Made by a program: the position numbers and the translations under genes
Shown here: positions 1 to 7,241 of the stretch, one piece after another
How the letters are laid out: every line of letters begins with the position of its first letter
How positions within the stretch are numbered: position 1 is the first letter of the stretch
From: Geobacter sp. UBA1603
Lineage (GTDB): Bacteria > Desulfobacterota > Desulfuromonadia > Geobacterales > Pseudopelobacteraceae
Direction: 5' to 3'
Length of the DNA stretch: 12,857 nt
Assembly: GCA_002322035.1 (NCBI GenBank)
Contig: DCNF01000020.1
Location: 4,048 to 16,904, forward strand
The notes under the pieces: generated by a model
Told to the model about the DNA's origin: nothing
Database searches by the model: none
The model's input: the letters and a program-made list of their open reading frames with translations, nothing else

Positions 1-878
1 TCGAGAGCCGGGATGCACATTGACCGGACGTAGCGGGCCTGGCCGGTCAGGTTCTCCGAGAGGATCGGGTTGCGCTTGTGGGGCATGGCCGACGACCCCT
101 TCTGTCCTTTGGTAAACTGCTCTTCGGCCTCCAGCACCTCGGTGCGCTGAAGGTGACGGACCTCGATGGCGATCCGCTCCATGGAGGAGGCGATGATTGA
201 CAGGGTGCAGAAATACTCGGCATGGCGGTCACGGGGGATGACTTGCGTGGAAACCGGCTCCGGCTTCAGCCCCATTTTTCTGCAGACATACTCCTCCACA
301 AAGGGATCGATGTTGGCAAAAGTGCCGACCGCACCGGAGATGGCACCGGTGGCGATGTTCTCGCGGGCAGCCCGGAGGCGGGTACGGTTGCGGTCCATCT
401 CGGCATAGAAGGAGGCCAGCTTGAGGCCGAAGGTGACCGGCTCTGCGTGGATGCCGTGGGAGCGCCCCATGCAGACCGTGTCCTTGTGCTCGTAGGCACG
501 GACCTTGATGGATTCCAGCAGGGTATCGATATCAGCCAGCAGTTCGTCAGCGGCCTGAACCATCTGCACCGACAGGCAGGTATCCAGAACGTCTGATGAG
601 GTCATGCCCTGGTGGATGAAGCGTGCCTCGGGTCCGACAAATTCGGCCACCGAGGTCAGAAAGGCGATCACGTCATGCTTGACCTCTAACTCGATGGCAT
701 CGATCCGCTCGATATTGAAATCGCCTTTTTCGCGGATGACCGGAACGACCTCTTTGGGGATCACTCCAAGCTCGGCCTGGGCCTCGCAGGCCAGGGTCTC
801 GATCTCAAGCCAGATCCGGAAGCGATTCTCCGGTTCCCAGATTTTCGCCATATCGGGGCGTGTGTAGCGTGGTATCAT
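1..878 (-). CDS. purB: Adenylosuccinate lyase, N-terminal 292 residues (3' end outside window)
   Basis: Adenylosuccinate lyase acts twice in purine synthesis: it splits SAICAR to AICAR plus fumarate, and adenylosuccinate to AMP plus fumarate. It is a cytosolic homotetramer of the fumarase/aspartase superfamily. Reading starts at ATG 876-878 (MIPRYTRPDMAKIW), with AGGAG at 889-893, 10 nt upstream. The family landmarks are visible: His68 in KHDV, TSSD near residues 93-96, His141 in GRSHGIHAEP, and the flexible signature loop GSSAMPHKRNP at residues 261-271, whose serine (about 263) is the catalytic base in this family. These numbers agree with well-studied bacterial PurB. The usual length is about 430 residues, so roughly 140 C-terminal residues lie beyond the left edge. 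It sits 84 nt downstream of a YycJ-like hydrolase and probably shares its promoter. Two alternative hairpins occupy the gap. Nothing in the visible part looks broken. Confidence 0.97.
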   Translation of the reverse strand, partial: MIPRYTRPDMAKIWEPENRFRIWLEIETLACEAQAELGVIPKEVVPVIREKGDFNIERIDAIELEVKHDVIAFLTSVAEFVGPEARFIHQGMTSSDVLDTCLSVQMVQAADELLADIDTLLESIKVRAYEHKDTVCMGRSHGIHAEPVTFGLKLASFYAEMDRNRTRLRAARENIATGAISGAVGTFANIDPFVEEYVCRKMGLKPEPVSTQVIPRDRHAEYFCTLSIIASSMERIAIEVRHLQRTEVLEAEEQFTKGQKGSSAMPHKRNPILSENLTGQARYVRSMCIPAL

Positions 879-920
879 TGTGTCGATTCTCCTGTCTATG
901 TGCAGGGGCAAATCACGAAT

Positions 921-960
921 TCGCCCTCTATTCGGGCGATCACAAAGGATCGCCTTTTCT
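921..960. other. Overlapping, mutually exclusive hairpins in the purB leader (possible + strand terminator)
   Basis: Three short segments compete for pairing. GGCGATC (935-941) pairs perfectly with GATCGCC (948-954) across a 6-nt loop. GGGCGA (934-939) also pairs perfectly with TCGCCC (921-926) across a 7-nt loop. The shared segment cannot do both. Read on the plus strand, the first hairpin is followed by TTTTCT (955-960), which resembles an intrinsic terminator, but no plus-strand gene lies upstream. Read on the minus strand it follows the stop of the YycJ-like gene and precedes the purB ribosome-binding site, with no U-tract. It could block antisense transcription, stabilise the upstream message, or tune purB. 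Function is not established. Confidence 0.45.
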
Positions 961-962
961 GA

Positions 963-1733
963 TTACATTTCCAGCACCGCACTGGCCCGGTACTGGTCTC
1001 CTATGACGATCTGCGGGGCACAGACGTTCTGATCACGCAGAAAAGCTTCGGTAGTGCGAATAACATGGTCCGGATGGTTGTTGACTTCGGACAGATGGGC
1101 CATCACCAGAGCATCAAGCCCGCCATGGGCAATCTCGTGAAGCAGCGCCAGAGACTCCTCATTGGAGAGATGGCCGTGACGCGATTTGATCCGCTGCTTC
1201 AGCTCCCAGGGGTAGGGTCCGTTCATCAGCATTTCGACATCATGATTAGCTTCCAGGACAAGCGCCCTGCAGCCGCGCAGCTTTTCGATCACCAGCCGGG
1301 TGACAATTCCGAGATCCGTCACCGCAGCACAGCGCCCCTGGTGAGATTCAAGCAGATAGCCGACCGGGTCACAGGCATCATGGGTGATCGGAAACGGGTC
1401 AACCTGAAGGTCGCGGAACGGGAAACGGGTGCCGGCTTCAAAATCCTTCACCAAAGTTTTGCTGAAATATTTCGCGGCTTTTTGAACCGTCAGATGACTG
1501 GCGAAAACAGGGACCTTATATCTACGGGCAAACGATCCGGCACTGCGGATGTGATCGATATGCTCATGGGTCACCAGCACCGCATGGATTCCTGCCGGAT
1601 CGATACCACGAGCTTCCATTCTCGCGACCGTCTCCCGGAGCGACAGACCGGCATCGATCAGCAGGCGGGTATCTCCGGTCTCCAGATAGAGACAGTTACC
1701 TTTGCTGCCACTTGCCAGCGAGCAAATTTTCAC
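963..1733 (-). CDS. MBL-fold metallo-hydrolase, YycJ/WalJ family
   Basis: A cytosolic metallo-beta-lactamase-fold hydrolase of 256 residues, close to the family's usual length. The N-terminus SLASGSKGNCLYLE, followed by LIDAGLS (residues 25-31), is typical of YycJ/WalJ. Metal ligands visible are THEHIDH (55-61), His118 in ITHDACDP, Asp140 in VTDLG and His213 in AHLSEVNN; LEANHD (160-165) is another family hallmark. In Bacilli, members have been linked to DNA repair (5' exonuclease activity) and cell-wall/division control; the role in this lineage is not known, so no symbol is given. The start is GTG (1731-1733) with GGAG at 1739-1742, 5 nt upstream. It is followed by purB, and a promoter for the pair is visible at 1847-1876. 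No signal peptide or membrane segment is seen. The call to the MBL superfamily is certain; the subfamily call is likely. Confidence 0.9.
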   Translation of the reverse strand: MKICSLASGSKGNCLYLETGDTRLLIDAGLSLRETVARMEARGIDPAGIHAVLVTHEHIDHIRSAGSFARRYKVPVFASHLTVQKAAKYFSKTLVKDFEAGTRFPFRDLQVDPFPITHDACDPVGYLLESHQGRCAAVTDLGIVTRLVIEKLRGCRALVLEANHDVEMLMNGPYPWELKQRIKSRHGHLSNEESLALLHEIAHGGLDALVMAHLSEVNNHPDHVIRTTEAFLRDQNVCAPQIVIGDQYRASAVLEM

Positions 1734-1755
1734 AGGGTCTCCAAGTCAAGGCTTA

Positions 1756-1773
1756 CGGTGGACACTTCCACCG
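1756..1773. repeat. Perfect 6-bp inverted repeat in the leader of the YycJ-like gene
   Basis: CGGTGG (1756-1761) and CCACCG (1768-1773) flank the 6-nt spacer ACACTT. The repeat lies 22 nt upstream of the GTG start and 13 nt from the ribosome-binding site, inside the predicted transcribed leader. It could form a small RNA hairpin or be a protein site. Around it, TTACGG occurs twice (1753-1758 and 1789-1794) and GGTTAT twice (1773-1778 and 1797-1802), hinting at a small duplication interrupted by the palindrome. Confidence 0.35.
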
Positions 1774-1846
1774 GTTATAATGCAGTCGTTACGGCTGGTT
1801 ATCTGTAAGCGCGGATGCGCAGATGCGGTTTGTATGCAAGCTTGAT

Positions 1847-1876
1847 TTTATACTATGAACAGGGCAGAGGTTTCAA
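1847..1876 (-). promoter_or_regulatory. Sigma70-like promoter for the YycJ-like gene and purB
   Basis: On the minus strand, -35 TTGAAA (1871-1876, 5 of 6 matches to consensus) and -10 TATAAA (1847-1852, 5 of 6) are separated by 18 nt. Transcription would start near 1840, giving a leader of about 107 nt before the GTG start at 1733. It lies just after the xerD stop codon, and no terminator separates the two. This is among the best promoter-like matches seen in the window; it is predicted from sequence only. Confidence 0.6.
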
Positions 1877-1895
1877 GGGTAATCATGGAGAGAAT

Positions 1896-2783
1896 TCAAC
1901 CGCGGGGATGGATCTGGCGATGCAGCTGTTTTAAGCGTTCACGGGTCACATGGGTGTAAATCTGGGTTGTTGAAAGATCGGCATGACCGAGCATGATCTG
2001 CACACTGCGGAGATCGGCACCGTTTTCCAGAAGATGGGTGGCAAAGGAGTGGCGCAGGGTGTGGGGCGAGATCGATGTGGTGATTCCGGCCGTTCGAGCG
2101 CGTTTTTTGACGATATTCCAGAACGCCTGCCGCGACATGGCTTCTCCCTGACGGGAAAGAAAGAGGAAGGGGACAATCCCCCCTGGATCACGATGCTTAC
2201 GAACCGTTTCGCAGTAGCTCCTCACGCGATCACGGGCCGACTCACCGACCGGTATCAGCCGTTCCTTGTTGCCCTTGCCGAGGGTCAGCAGATAACCGGA
2301 ATCAAGATTTATTTCACGGAGCCTGACCATAACCAGCTCCGAGACCCTCAGCCCGGTCGCATACAAAAGTTCTAGCATCGCCAGATCACGGACATCCTCG
2401 GGCCGCGGCCCCCGGCAGGCCGCCAGGAGTGAATCAACTTCTATCGCCGAAAGGAACCCGGGGAGTGTATGCAGGGTCCGGGGCGCCTCAATGATTGATG
2501 CGGGGTTATGAGTCGCATAATTTTCAACCAGCAAAAACCGGTGGAACATTCTGATCGCCGAAAGAGCCCGCCCCCGGCTGCGGGGTCCGAGTCCTTCTGA
2601 CCGTATTTGTTCGAGATGTGATGCGATTAAAACCGGGGTGATAGCATCAGGAGTGGCACAGTCTTTTCGCTCCAGAAAAGCCAGATACCGTACGAGATCA
2701 CGGCTGTAGGCCTGCTGGGTATTGCTCGACAAGCCTTTTTCGACTGTCAGGTATGTGAGAAACAGGTCGAGATACTCGTTCAC
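1896..2783 (-). CDS. xerD: Site-specific tyrosine recombinase XerD (XerC/D family)
   Basis: XerC/XerD recombinases act at the dif site near the replication terminus to resolve chromosome dimers, with FtsK at the septum. The 295-residue length matches the family. Residues 1-100 form the SAM-like DNA-binding core domain; the catalytic domain follows. All catalytic residues are in place: Arg146 (ATGLRVSE), Lys170 (GKGNKER), His241 and Arg244 (HTLRHSFATHLL), His267 (MLGHADLSTTQ) and the nucleophile Tyr276 (IYTHV). Spacing tracks E. coli XerD with a shift of 2-3 residues. XerD is preferred over XerC on overall resemblance, but the two are close paralogs and the second partner is not in this window. 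The start is GTG (2781-2783), overlapping the histidine kinase stop by 4 nt (GTGA), with AGGA at 2793-2796, so translation is probably coupled. No phage or integron genes are adjacent, which favours the housekeeping role. Confidence 0.9.
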   Translation of the reverse strand: MNEYLDLFLTYLTVEKGLSSNTQQAYSRDLVRYLAFLERKDCATPDAITPVLIASHLEQIRSEGLGPRSRGRALSAIRMFHRFLLVENYATHNPASIIEAPRTLHTLPGFLSAIEVDSLLAACRGPRPEDVRDLAMLELLYATGLRVSELVMVRLREINLDSGYLLTLGKGNKERLIPVGESARDRVRSYCETVRKHRDPGGIVPFLFLSRQGEAMSRQAFWNIVKKRARTAGITTSISPHTLRHSFATHLLENGADLRSVQIMLGHADLSTTQIYTHVTRERLKQLHRQIHPRG

Positions 2784-4426
2784 AGCTTGTTTTCCTGATT
2801 CTGGTCGTGGCCTGTCAATCCGAGCACCAGCGGCCGCCCCCCTGTCAGGCGACGGGATACACCTCGCGCCATCGGAGGTTCAGCCGTGCAGGCAGGCAGT
2901 AACAGTATTACCGTCGTCCCGTTCGGAATCGATGAAGAAATTGAGACCGTACCGCCATGCTTCGTCATGATCGCATTCACGGTGGCAAGACCAAGCCCCT
3001 GACCTTCGGGCTTGGTCGTAAAATAGGGATCAAAAACCCTTTTCAGGTCGTCCGGAGCAATACCGCACCCTGCATCTTTGATCTGTAGCCTGACATAGAT
3101 GCCGGAAGGGAGTGCATAGTGATTGCCCGTATGAAGAATATCCGTGTCGGCAACGACACTGATGAGACCGCCATCGGGCATAGACTGGACGGCATTGATC
3201 AGAATATTGTTGATTGACTGCAAAAGATAGCTTTCATCTGCCATCACCAGAGGCAGATCGTTATCAATATTGACTTCAACCCTGAACCGGGAGCTGGTGA
3301 CACTTAACAAGACAGCTTCCTGAACAATTTCTGAAACCGAGAGCGGCCGCATGACCGGATTGCCGCCCCTGGCAAACGTCAAAAGCTGGCGGGCCATTTC
3401 AGCAGCACGTTTGGTAGCATTTTCTGCGTGTTTGAGTGCAGACTGGGCTGCCGGCTGACATTCCAGCTGTTTTACGGCATATGATATGTATCCGAGAACA
3501 CCGGTCAATACATTGTTGAAGTTATGGGCAATTCCGCTGGCAAGAACACCCAATGACTCAAACTTCTGGATTTTAATCATCTCATTTTGCATCTGCTCCA
3601 GTTCTTTGAATTGCTGAATAAGCCGCCGGTTTGCTTCTTCAAGTTCTAGTGTTCGCTCGGAAACCATCTTCTCAAGTAGCAAATTGCTCAGTTCCAGTTG
3701 TTCATCGCGCTGCCTGATCTGTGTGACCATGGCGTTAAAACTGGCCGCAAGCCGGGCAATTTCGTCGATTCGCTGTTTTTCATCTATCCGGATGCCGTAT
3801 TCCGGTGCCTTTGAAATCCTTTGTGCCATCGCCGTAAGCTCAAGAATTGGCCCGGTCACCAGTTTCTGACGCTTATTGATAACGATTCTACCGATCAGGT
3901 GGGCTGCAACAAAAACAACCATGCAAAGCACAATACTCTGCATAATCCCATCATAGACACTGTTGAAGTTATACTTTATGAGCAGGCGGCCCAGATATAA
4001 TGCCTGGGTTGCATCAGAGTGAAAAATTTGACGGTGAGATTCCAGCTTTAGAAAGTCGAAATTTGTCCCGATATATTCCGAATGTTCCTTCAGCGGATCA
4101 TAGGTGACGCCATCACGGCGATGAAACGCAAACAAATGCCCTTTCGAATCAAATACAGCAGCGACATCAATGGAAGGGTTGTACTGCAGTGAGCTGAGGA
4201 ATGCCTGTGCGGCAGCCACATCATTAAACGCAAGAGCATCTTCAATGTTTCTGCTGATGATCGCGCTGGTGGCAGCCCCGTCAGTGGCAAAGCGGTAACG
4301 GAACCGGGATATTTCATAGGCAAAAACCAGCACCAGAACGATCATCAGCGATACTGTCATCGCCAGTGCATAGGTTCGGGTAATCTGATCGGCAAGGGTC
4401 AGCGGTTTTTCTTGAGCACTCATCAT
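2780..4426 (-). CDS. Membrane-bound sensor histidine kinase (CHASE8-like sensor, HAMP, HisKA, HATPase)
   Basis: An inner-membrane histidine kinase of 548 residues with no receiver domain and no adjacent regulator. From the ATG at 4426: membrane helix about 20-39, extracytoplasmic sensor about 40-162 resembling CHASE8 (NIEDALAFND, then a hydrophobic VAAVFDSKGHLFAFH strand), second helix about 163-183, HAMP about 184-237, a coiled-coil linker to about 290, then the kinase core. The H-box is GIAHNFNNVL with His301; many relatives have Asp where this has Asn302. Also present are the N-box INNILINAV, G1 DAGCGIA (451-457), F-box FDPYFTT and G2 GQGLGLATV (475-483). A tail of about 25 residues follows. 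The start is uncertain: an in-frame TTG at 4463-4465 would add 13 residues and overlap glnD; neither has a strong ribosome-binding site, and ATG 4424-4426 leaves 22 nt after glnD. The ligand is unknown. The end overlaps xerD by 4 nt. Confidence 0.93.
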   Translation of the reverse strand: MMSAQEKPLTLADQITRTYALAMTVSLMIVLVLVFAYEISRFRYRFATDGAATSAIISRNIEDALAFNDVAAAQAFLSSLQYNPSIDVAAVFDSKGHLFAFHRRDGVTYDPLKEHSEYIGTNFDFLKLESHRQIFHSDATQALYLGRLLIKYNFNSVYDGIMQSIVLCMVVFVAAHLIGRIVINKRQKLVTGPILELTAMAQRISKAPEYGIRIDEKQRIDEIARLAASFNAMVTQIRQRDEQLELSNLLLEKMVSERTLELEEANRRLIQQFKELEQMQNEMIKIQKFESLGVLASGIAHNFNNVLTGVLGYISYAVKQLECQPAAQSALKHAENATKRAAEMARQLLTFARGGNPVMRPLSVSEIVQEAVLLSVTSSRFRVEVNIDNDLPLVMADESYLLQSINNILINAVQSMPDGGLISVVADTDILHTGNHYALPSGIYVRLQIKDAGCGIAPDDLKRVFDPYFTTKPEGQGLGLATVNAIMTKHGGTVSISSSIPNGTTVILLLPACTAEPPMARGVSRRLTGGRPLVLGLTGHDQNQENKL

Positions 4427-4448
4427 AAGAGACCGGGGTCGCCACAGC

Positions 4449-7160
4449 TCAGACCCATTCGTCAATTGCCTGTATCAGAAAACATCTGATCTCGTTCAAT
4501 TTTTCTTCCCGTGTTATTTTCTGGCCAAAAATATCGCGGACATAAAAAACATCGGCCACCTGATCGACTTTCGTGGAAATCTTTGAGACACCGATGTAGA
4601 GGCCAAGGTCGGTCAAAGTGCTGGTGATAAGATACAAAAGACCGACTTTATCGTGGGCATAGATATCAATCACCGTATAATCTTCGGAGACGTCATTGTC
4701 AACCTCAACCCGGGTGGCAAAATGCGGAGCGGGACGGGTCGTGAGCAGAGTCGGCCGCTGGCGCTTGGCAACCAGATCGGCCACATCAACCTCCCCATGG
4801 AGCACACGGCGCATATCGTCCTGTACTTTCTGCCAGCGCAGTTCGTCGGTAATCAGGATCCCCTGGGGTGAATTGACCTGAAGAATGTCGAGCACCTTGC
4901 CGTTGCGACTGGTGTTGATCTGGGCCCCGAGGATATTGACGCCGTTTGCCGCCATCACCCCGGTTATGCGCGAGAAAAGCCCCGGCATGTCAAAAGCGCA
5001 GATGGTAAATTCCGAATAGCCGCCATCGGGCTGGTGCTGGAGCTGCATCAGTATACCGGACTGTTCCAGCCCCAAAAGAAGCCTGGCCTGGCCGGCGATC
5101 AGCTCCGGCGTGCCGGAGAGCAGGAGCCGCACCGGCATTGCCCGCAGTTCATCCCTGACCAATCCAGCAGAAAATTCATCTTCAAGCCGTGCAACAACCT
5201 TTTTAATAGCAGCCTTAACCCTGTCACTGCTGGCTTCCTGCTGAAACTCACCACGCTCAATAATGTTGAACGTTTTTTCATACAGCTCCTGAAACAGTGA
5301 TGCCTTCCAGGTGCTCCAGACATCGGATCCGACCGCCCTCACATCCGCCACTGTCAACAGAAAAAGCATCTTCAGATTTTCACTGGTTTCCATCAGCTGC
5401 GCAAACTGTGTGATCATCTTTTCGTCATTCAAATCACGCCGCTGGGAAATATGGGCAAAGGCCAGGTGTTGCCGGACCAGGAACTCCAGACGTTCGCTGT
5501 CTTCCCGCGACAGGCCCATCCGCCGGGCAATGGTCGGGATCATGGCGGCACCTTTTTCGGCATGCCCGCCCCCCTCGCCTTTACCAATGTCATGGAACAG
5601 AACCGCCAACAGAAGGAGTTCCGGCTTTCCGATCTGCGCAGCAATCTGCACAGGAAACGGAAGCTGCTGGCGGCACTGGCCGTTCAGCATTTTTTCTGCC
5701 TCTTCAACGGCGAACAGGGTGTGAATATCCACGGTGTAGATATGATAGAGGTCATGCTGAACCTTGCAGTAGATATGCTCCAGCTCGGGAATGAACCGGT
5801 TGAGAAATTCCAGGTGATGCATCAGGCGCAAGGTTGCGGTGACATCCTTCGGAGAGCGGAGAATATCCATGAAGGATTGGTTGACTTCGCGGTTGCGGCG
5901 AAACTTGTCATTCACCAGATGAAGGTTTTTCCTGACGACACCCTTGACTCTGATGTTAAGTGCCACTCCATGCTTCTGGGCATGCTCGAAGATTTTCATC
6001 AGGACCGCAGGGTTCGACTGGACGATGCTTTCATCAGGCATGATCAGCTCGCCCTTGAGCACATAACAGCCGTCGCCGACCGGGCGACGGACGAAGTAGC
6101 CAAGGATCTTCAGGGCACCTTCGTCCCGCCATACGCAGCGCGACACCAGACTGGAAGCAAGGTGCTCCACCTTGTTGGCATGGCGGTAATAGTCACGCAT
6201 GAAATCCTCAACGGCAAGTACCCTGCCGCGGTCACGGTATCCCATGAAGGCTGCAAGGTGCACCTGGGCATCAAAGGTCAGCTGATCGTTCTTGCGGCCG
6301 TTGAACCAGTGCAGTTCATTGCGGATCCGCCACAGGTAGTCGAGTGCGGAATCATAGGTTTCAAGCTCCTCGTCGGTTATGATCCCTTTGATGATCAGTT
6401 CGCGCGGATCACGGAACTTGTATTTTACCTTGGCAACCCACATGGCGGTCTGGAGATCGCGCAGCCCCCCCTCCCCCTCTTTCAGGTTCGGCTCCAGAAG
6501 ATAGACCGTGGACCCGTATTTCTCTCTCCGGCCCTTCATGTCAGCTATCTTCTGCTTGATGAAACTGTCGCTGGACTTGGGAAGAATCTGGTTGTAGATG
6601 ACCTTCGCGAGGGCCTCAAACAGCTGTCTGCTGCCATGGAGATAGCGGGCATCGATCAGCGCCGTCTTGACCGTGGCGTCAGCCGAGGCCATCTCGATAC
6701 AGTCGGCAATGACCCTGACCGAATAGCCCACATCAAGACGCATATCCCACAGGAAATAGAGCAGCTTCTGGGCGATGTCCTCCACTTTGGCGGCCGGGAG
6801 CGAACCATCATGAAGGAACATGATGTCGATGTCGGAGAATGGGTTGAGTTCCCCGCGGCCATAGCCGCCGACCGCCACCAGGGTGATGTTGTCCATCAGG
6901 CGGCCGCTTCCGTCCAGATCATAAATGATGCAGTGAAGCAGCTTGTTGACCAGTTCATCGGTCATGTCGCAGAGCAGATGAGCAATCTCGGAACCGGAGG
7001 TGCCCTCGTTATGAAGCGCCCTGATCTCACCGCGATAATGGGCCATGAAGTTCTTGCAGCCGGAGAAATAGAGCGGGCGTTTCTCGTCAAAGCCGGCCAT
7101 GCCCGAATCGCCGACCGCATTGATATCATCAGGGAAATACTGATCTATGAAAAATTGCAT
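4449..7160 (-). CDS. glnD: Bifunctional PII uridylyltransferase / uridylyl-removing enzyme GlnD
   Basis: GlnD is the cytosolic nitrogen sensor: with low glutamine it uridylylates PII proteins (GlnB/GlnK), with high glutamine it removes UMP, thereby steering glutamine synthetase and nitrogen gene expression. The 903 residues match the usual length. The nucleotidyltransferase motif GGYGRGELNPFSDIDIMF lies at about 98-115 with Asp110 and Asp112 as metal ligands. The HD hydrolase domain includes LFHDIGKGEGGGH (His523, Asp524). Two ACT domains at about 717-783 (FDMPGLFSRITGVMAANG) and 828-898 (AHDKVGLLYLITSTLTDLG) bind glutamine. An in-frame start 17 codons upstream exists, but ATG 7158-7160 (MQFFIDQYFPDD) is chosen because GGAGG lies 9 nt before it and the upstream residues are unlike the family. 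hisS precedes it with a terminator between; the histidine kinase follows 22 nt later. Confidence 0.97.
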   Translation of the reverse strand: MQFFIDQYFPDDINAVGDSGMAGFDEKRPLYFSGCKNFMAHYRGEIRALHNEGTSGSEIAHLLCDMTDELVNKLLHCIIYDLDGSGRLMDNITLVAVGGYGRGELNPFSDIDIMFLHDGSLPAAKVEDIAQKLLYFLWDMRLDVGYSVRVIADCIEMASADATVKTALIDARYLHGSRQLFEALAKVIYNQILPKSSDSFIKQKIADMKGRREKYGSTVYLLEPNLKEGEGGLRDLQTAMWVAKVKYKFRDPRELIIKGIITDEELETYDSALDYLWRIRNELHWFNGRKNDQLTFDAQVHLAAFMGYRDRGRVLAVEDFMRDYYRHANKVEHLASSLVSRCVWRDEGALKILGYFVRRPVGDGCYVLKGELIMPDESIVQSNPAVLMKIFEHAQKHGVALNIRVKGVVRKNLHLVNDKFRRNREVNQSFMDILRSPKDVTATLRLMHHLEFLNRFIPELEHIYCKVQHDLYHIYTVDIHTLFAVEEAEKMLNGQCRQQLPFPVQIAAQIGKPELLLLAVLFHDIGKGEGGGHAEKGAAMIPTIARRMGLSREDSERLEFLVRQHLAFAHISQRRDLNDEKMITQFAQLMETSENLKMLFLLTVADVRAVGSDVWSTWKASLFQELYEKTFNIIERGEFQQEASSDRVKAAIKKVVARLEDEFSAGLVRDELRAMPVRLLLSGTPELIAGQARLLLGLEQSGILMQLQHQPDGGYSEFTICAFDMPGLFSRITGVMAANGVNILGAQINTSRNGKVLDILQVNSPQGILITDELRWQKVQDDMRRVLHGEVDVADLVAKRQRPTLLTTRPAPHFATRVEVDNDVSEDYTVIDIYAHDKVGLLYLITSTLTDLGLYIGVSKISTKVDQVADVFYVRDIFGQKITREEKLNEIRCFLIQAIDEWV

Positions 7161-7169
7161 GGGCCCTGT

Positions 7170-7174
7170 CCTCC
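7170..7174 (-). promoter_or_regulatory. Ribosome-binding site that sets the glnD start
   Basis: GGAGG on the minus strand, 9 nt before ATG 7158-7160. It is a strong Shine-Dalgarno match and lies inside the longer open frame that extends to 7211, so it argues for the shorter GlnD of 903 residues. Confidence 0.8.
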
Positions 7175-7200
7175 GGAATCTGCGAACAAACCAGAATAAC

Positions 7201-7232
7201 ACTACAAACACAAACGGCGGGAAACCCCGCCG
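7201..7232 (-). terminator. Rho-independent terminator after hisS
   Basis: On the minus strand a perfect 7-bp GC stem, CGGCGGG (7226-7232) with CCCGCCG (7215-7221), encloses a 4-nt loop and is followed by a T-rich run, TTTGTGTTTG (7214 down to 7205). It begins 9 nt after the hisS TAG stop (7242-7244). Only about 40 nt remain between its end and the glnD start, so glnD depends on a promoter squeezed into that space or on read-through. Confidence 0.8.
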
Positions 7233-7241
7233 CCGGTGATG

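Noticed and set aside
1065..1808. 247-codon plus-strand frame opposite the YycJ-like gene
   Set aside because: Antisense shadow of a clear MBL hydrolase; no recognisable motifs or ribosome-binding site.
1896..2783. xerD as a phage or integron integrase marking a mobile element
   Set aside because: Length, residue spacing and operon context fit the housekeeping XerC/D type; there are no att-like repeats, tRNA gene or phage genes.
5451..7199. 582-codon open frame on the plus strand opposite glnD
   Set aside because: It is the shadow of a certain gene (all GlnD motifs are on the minus strand). It resembles no protein and has no ribosome-binding site; long antisense frames are common in GC-rich genes.
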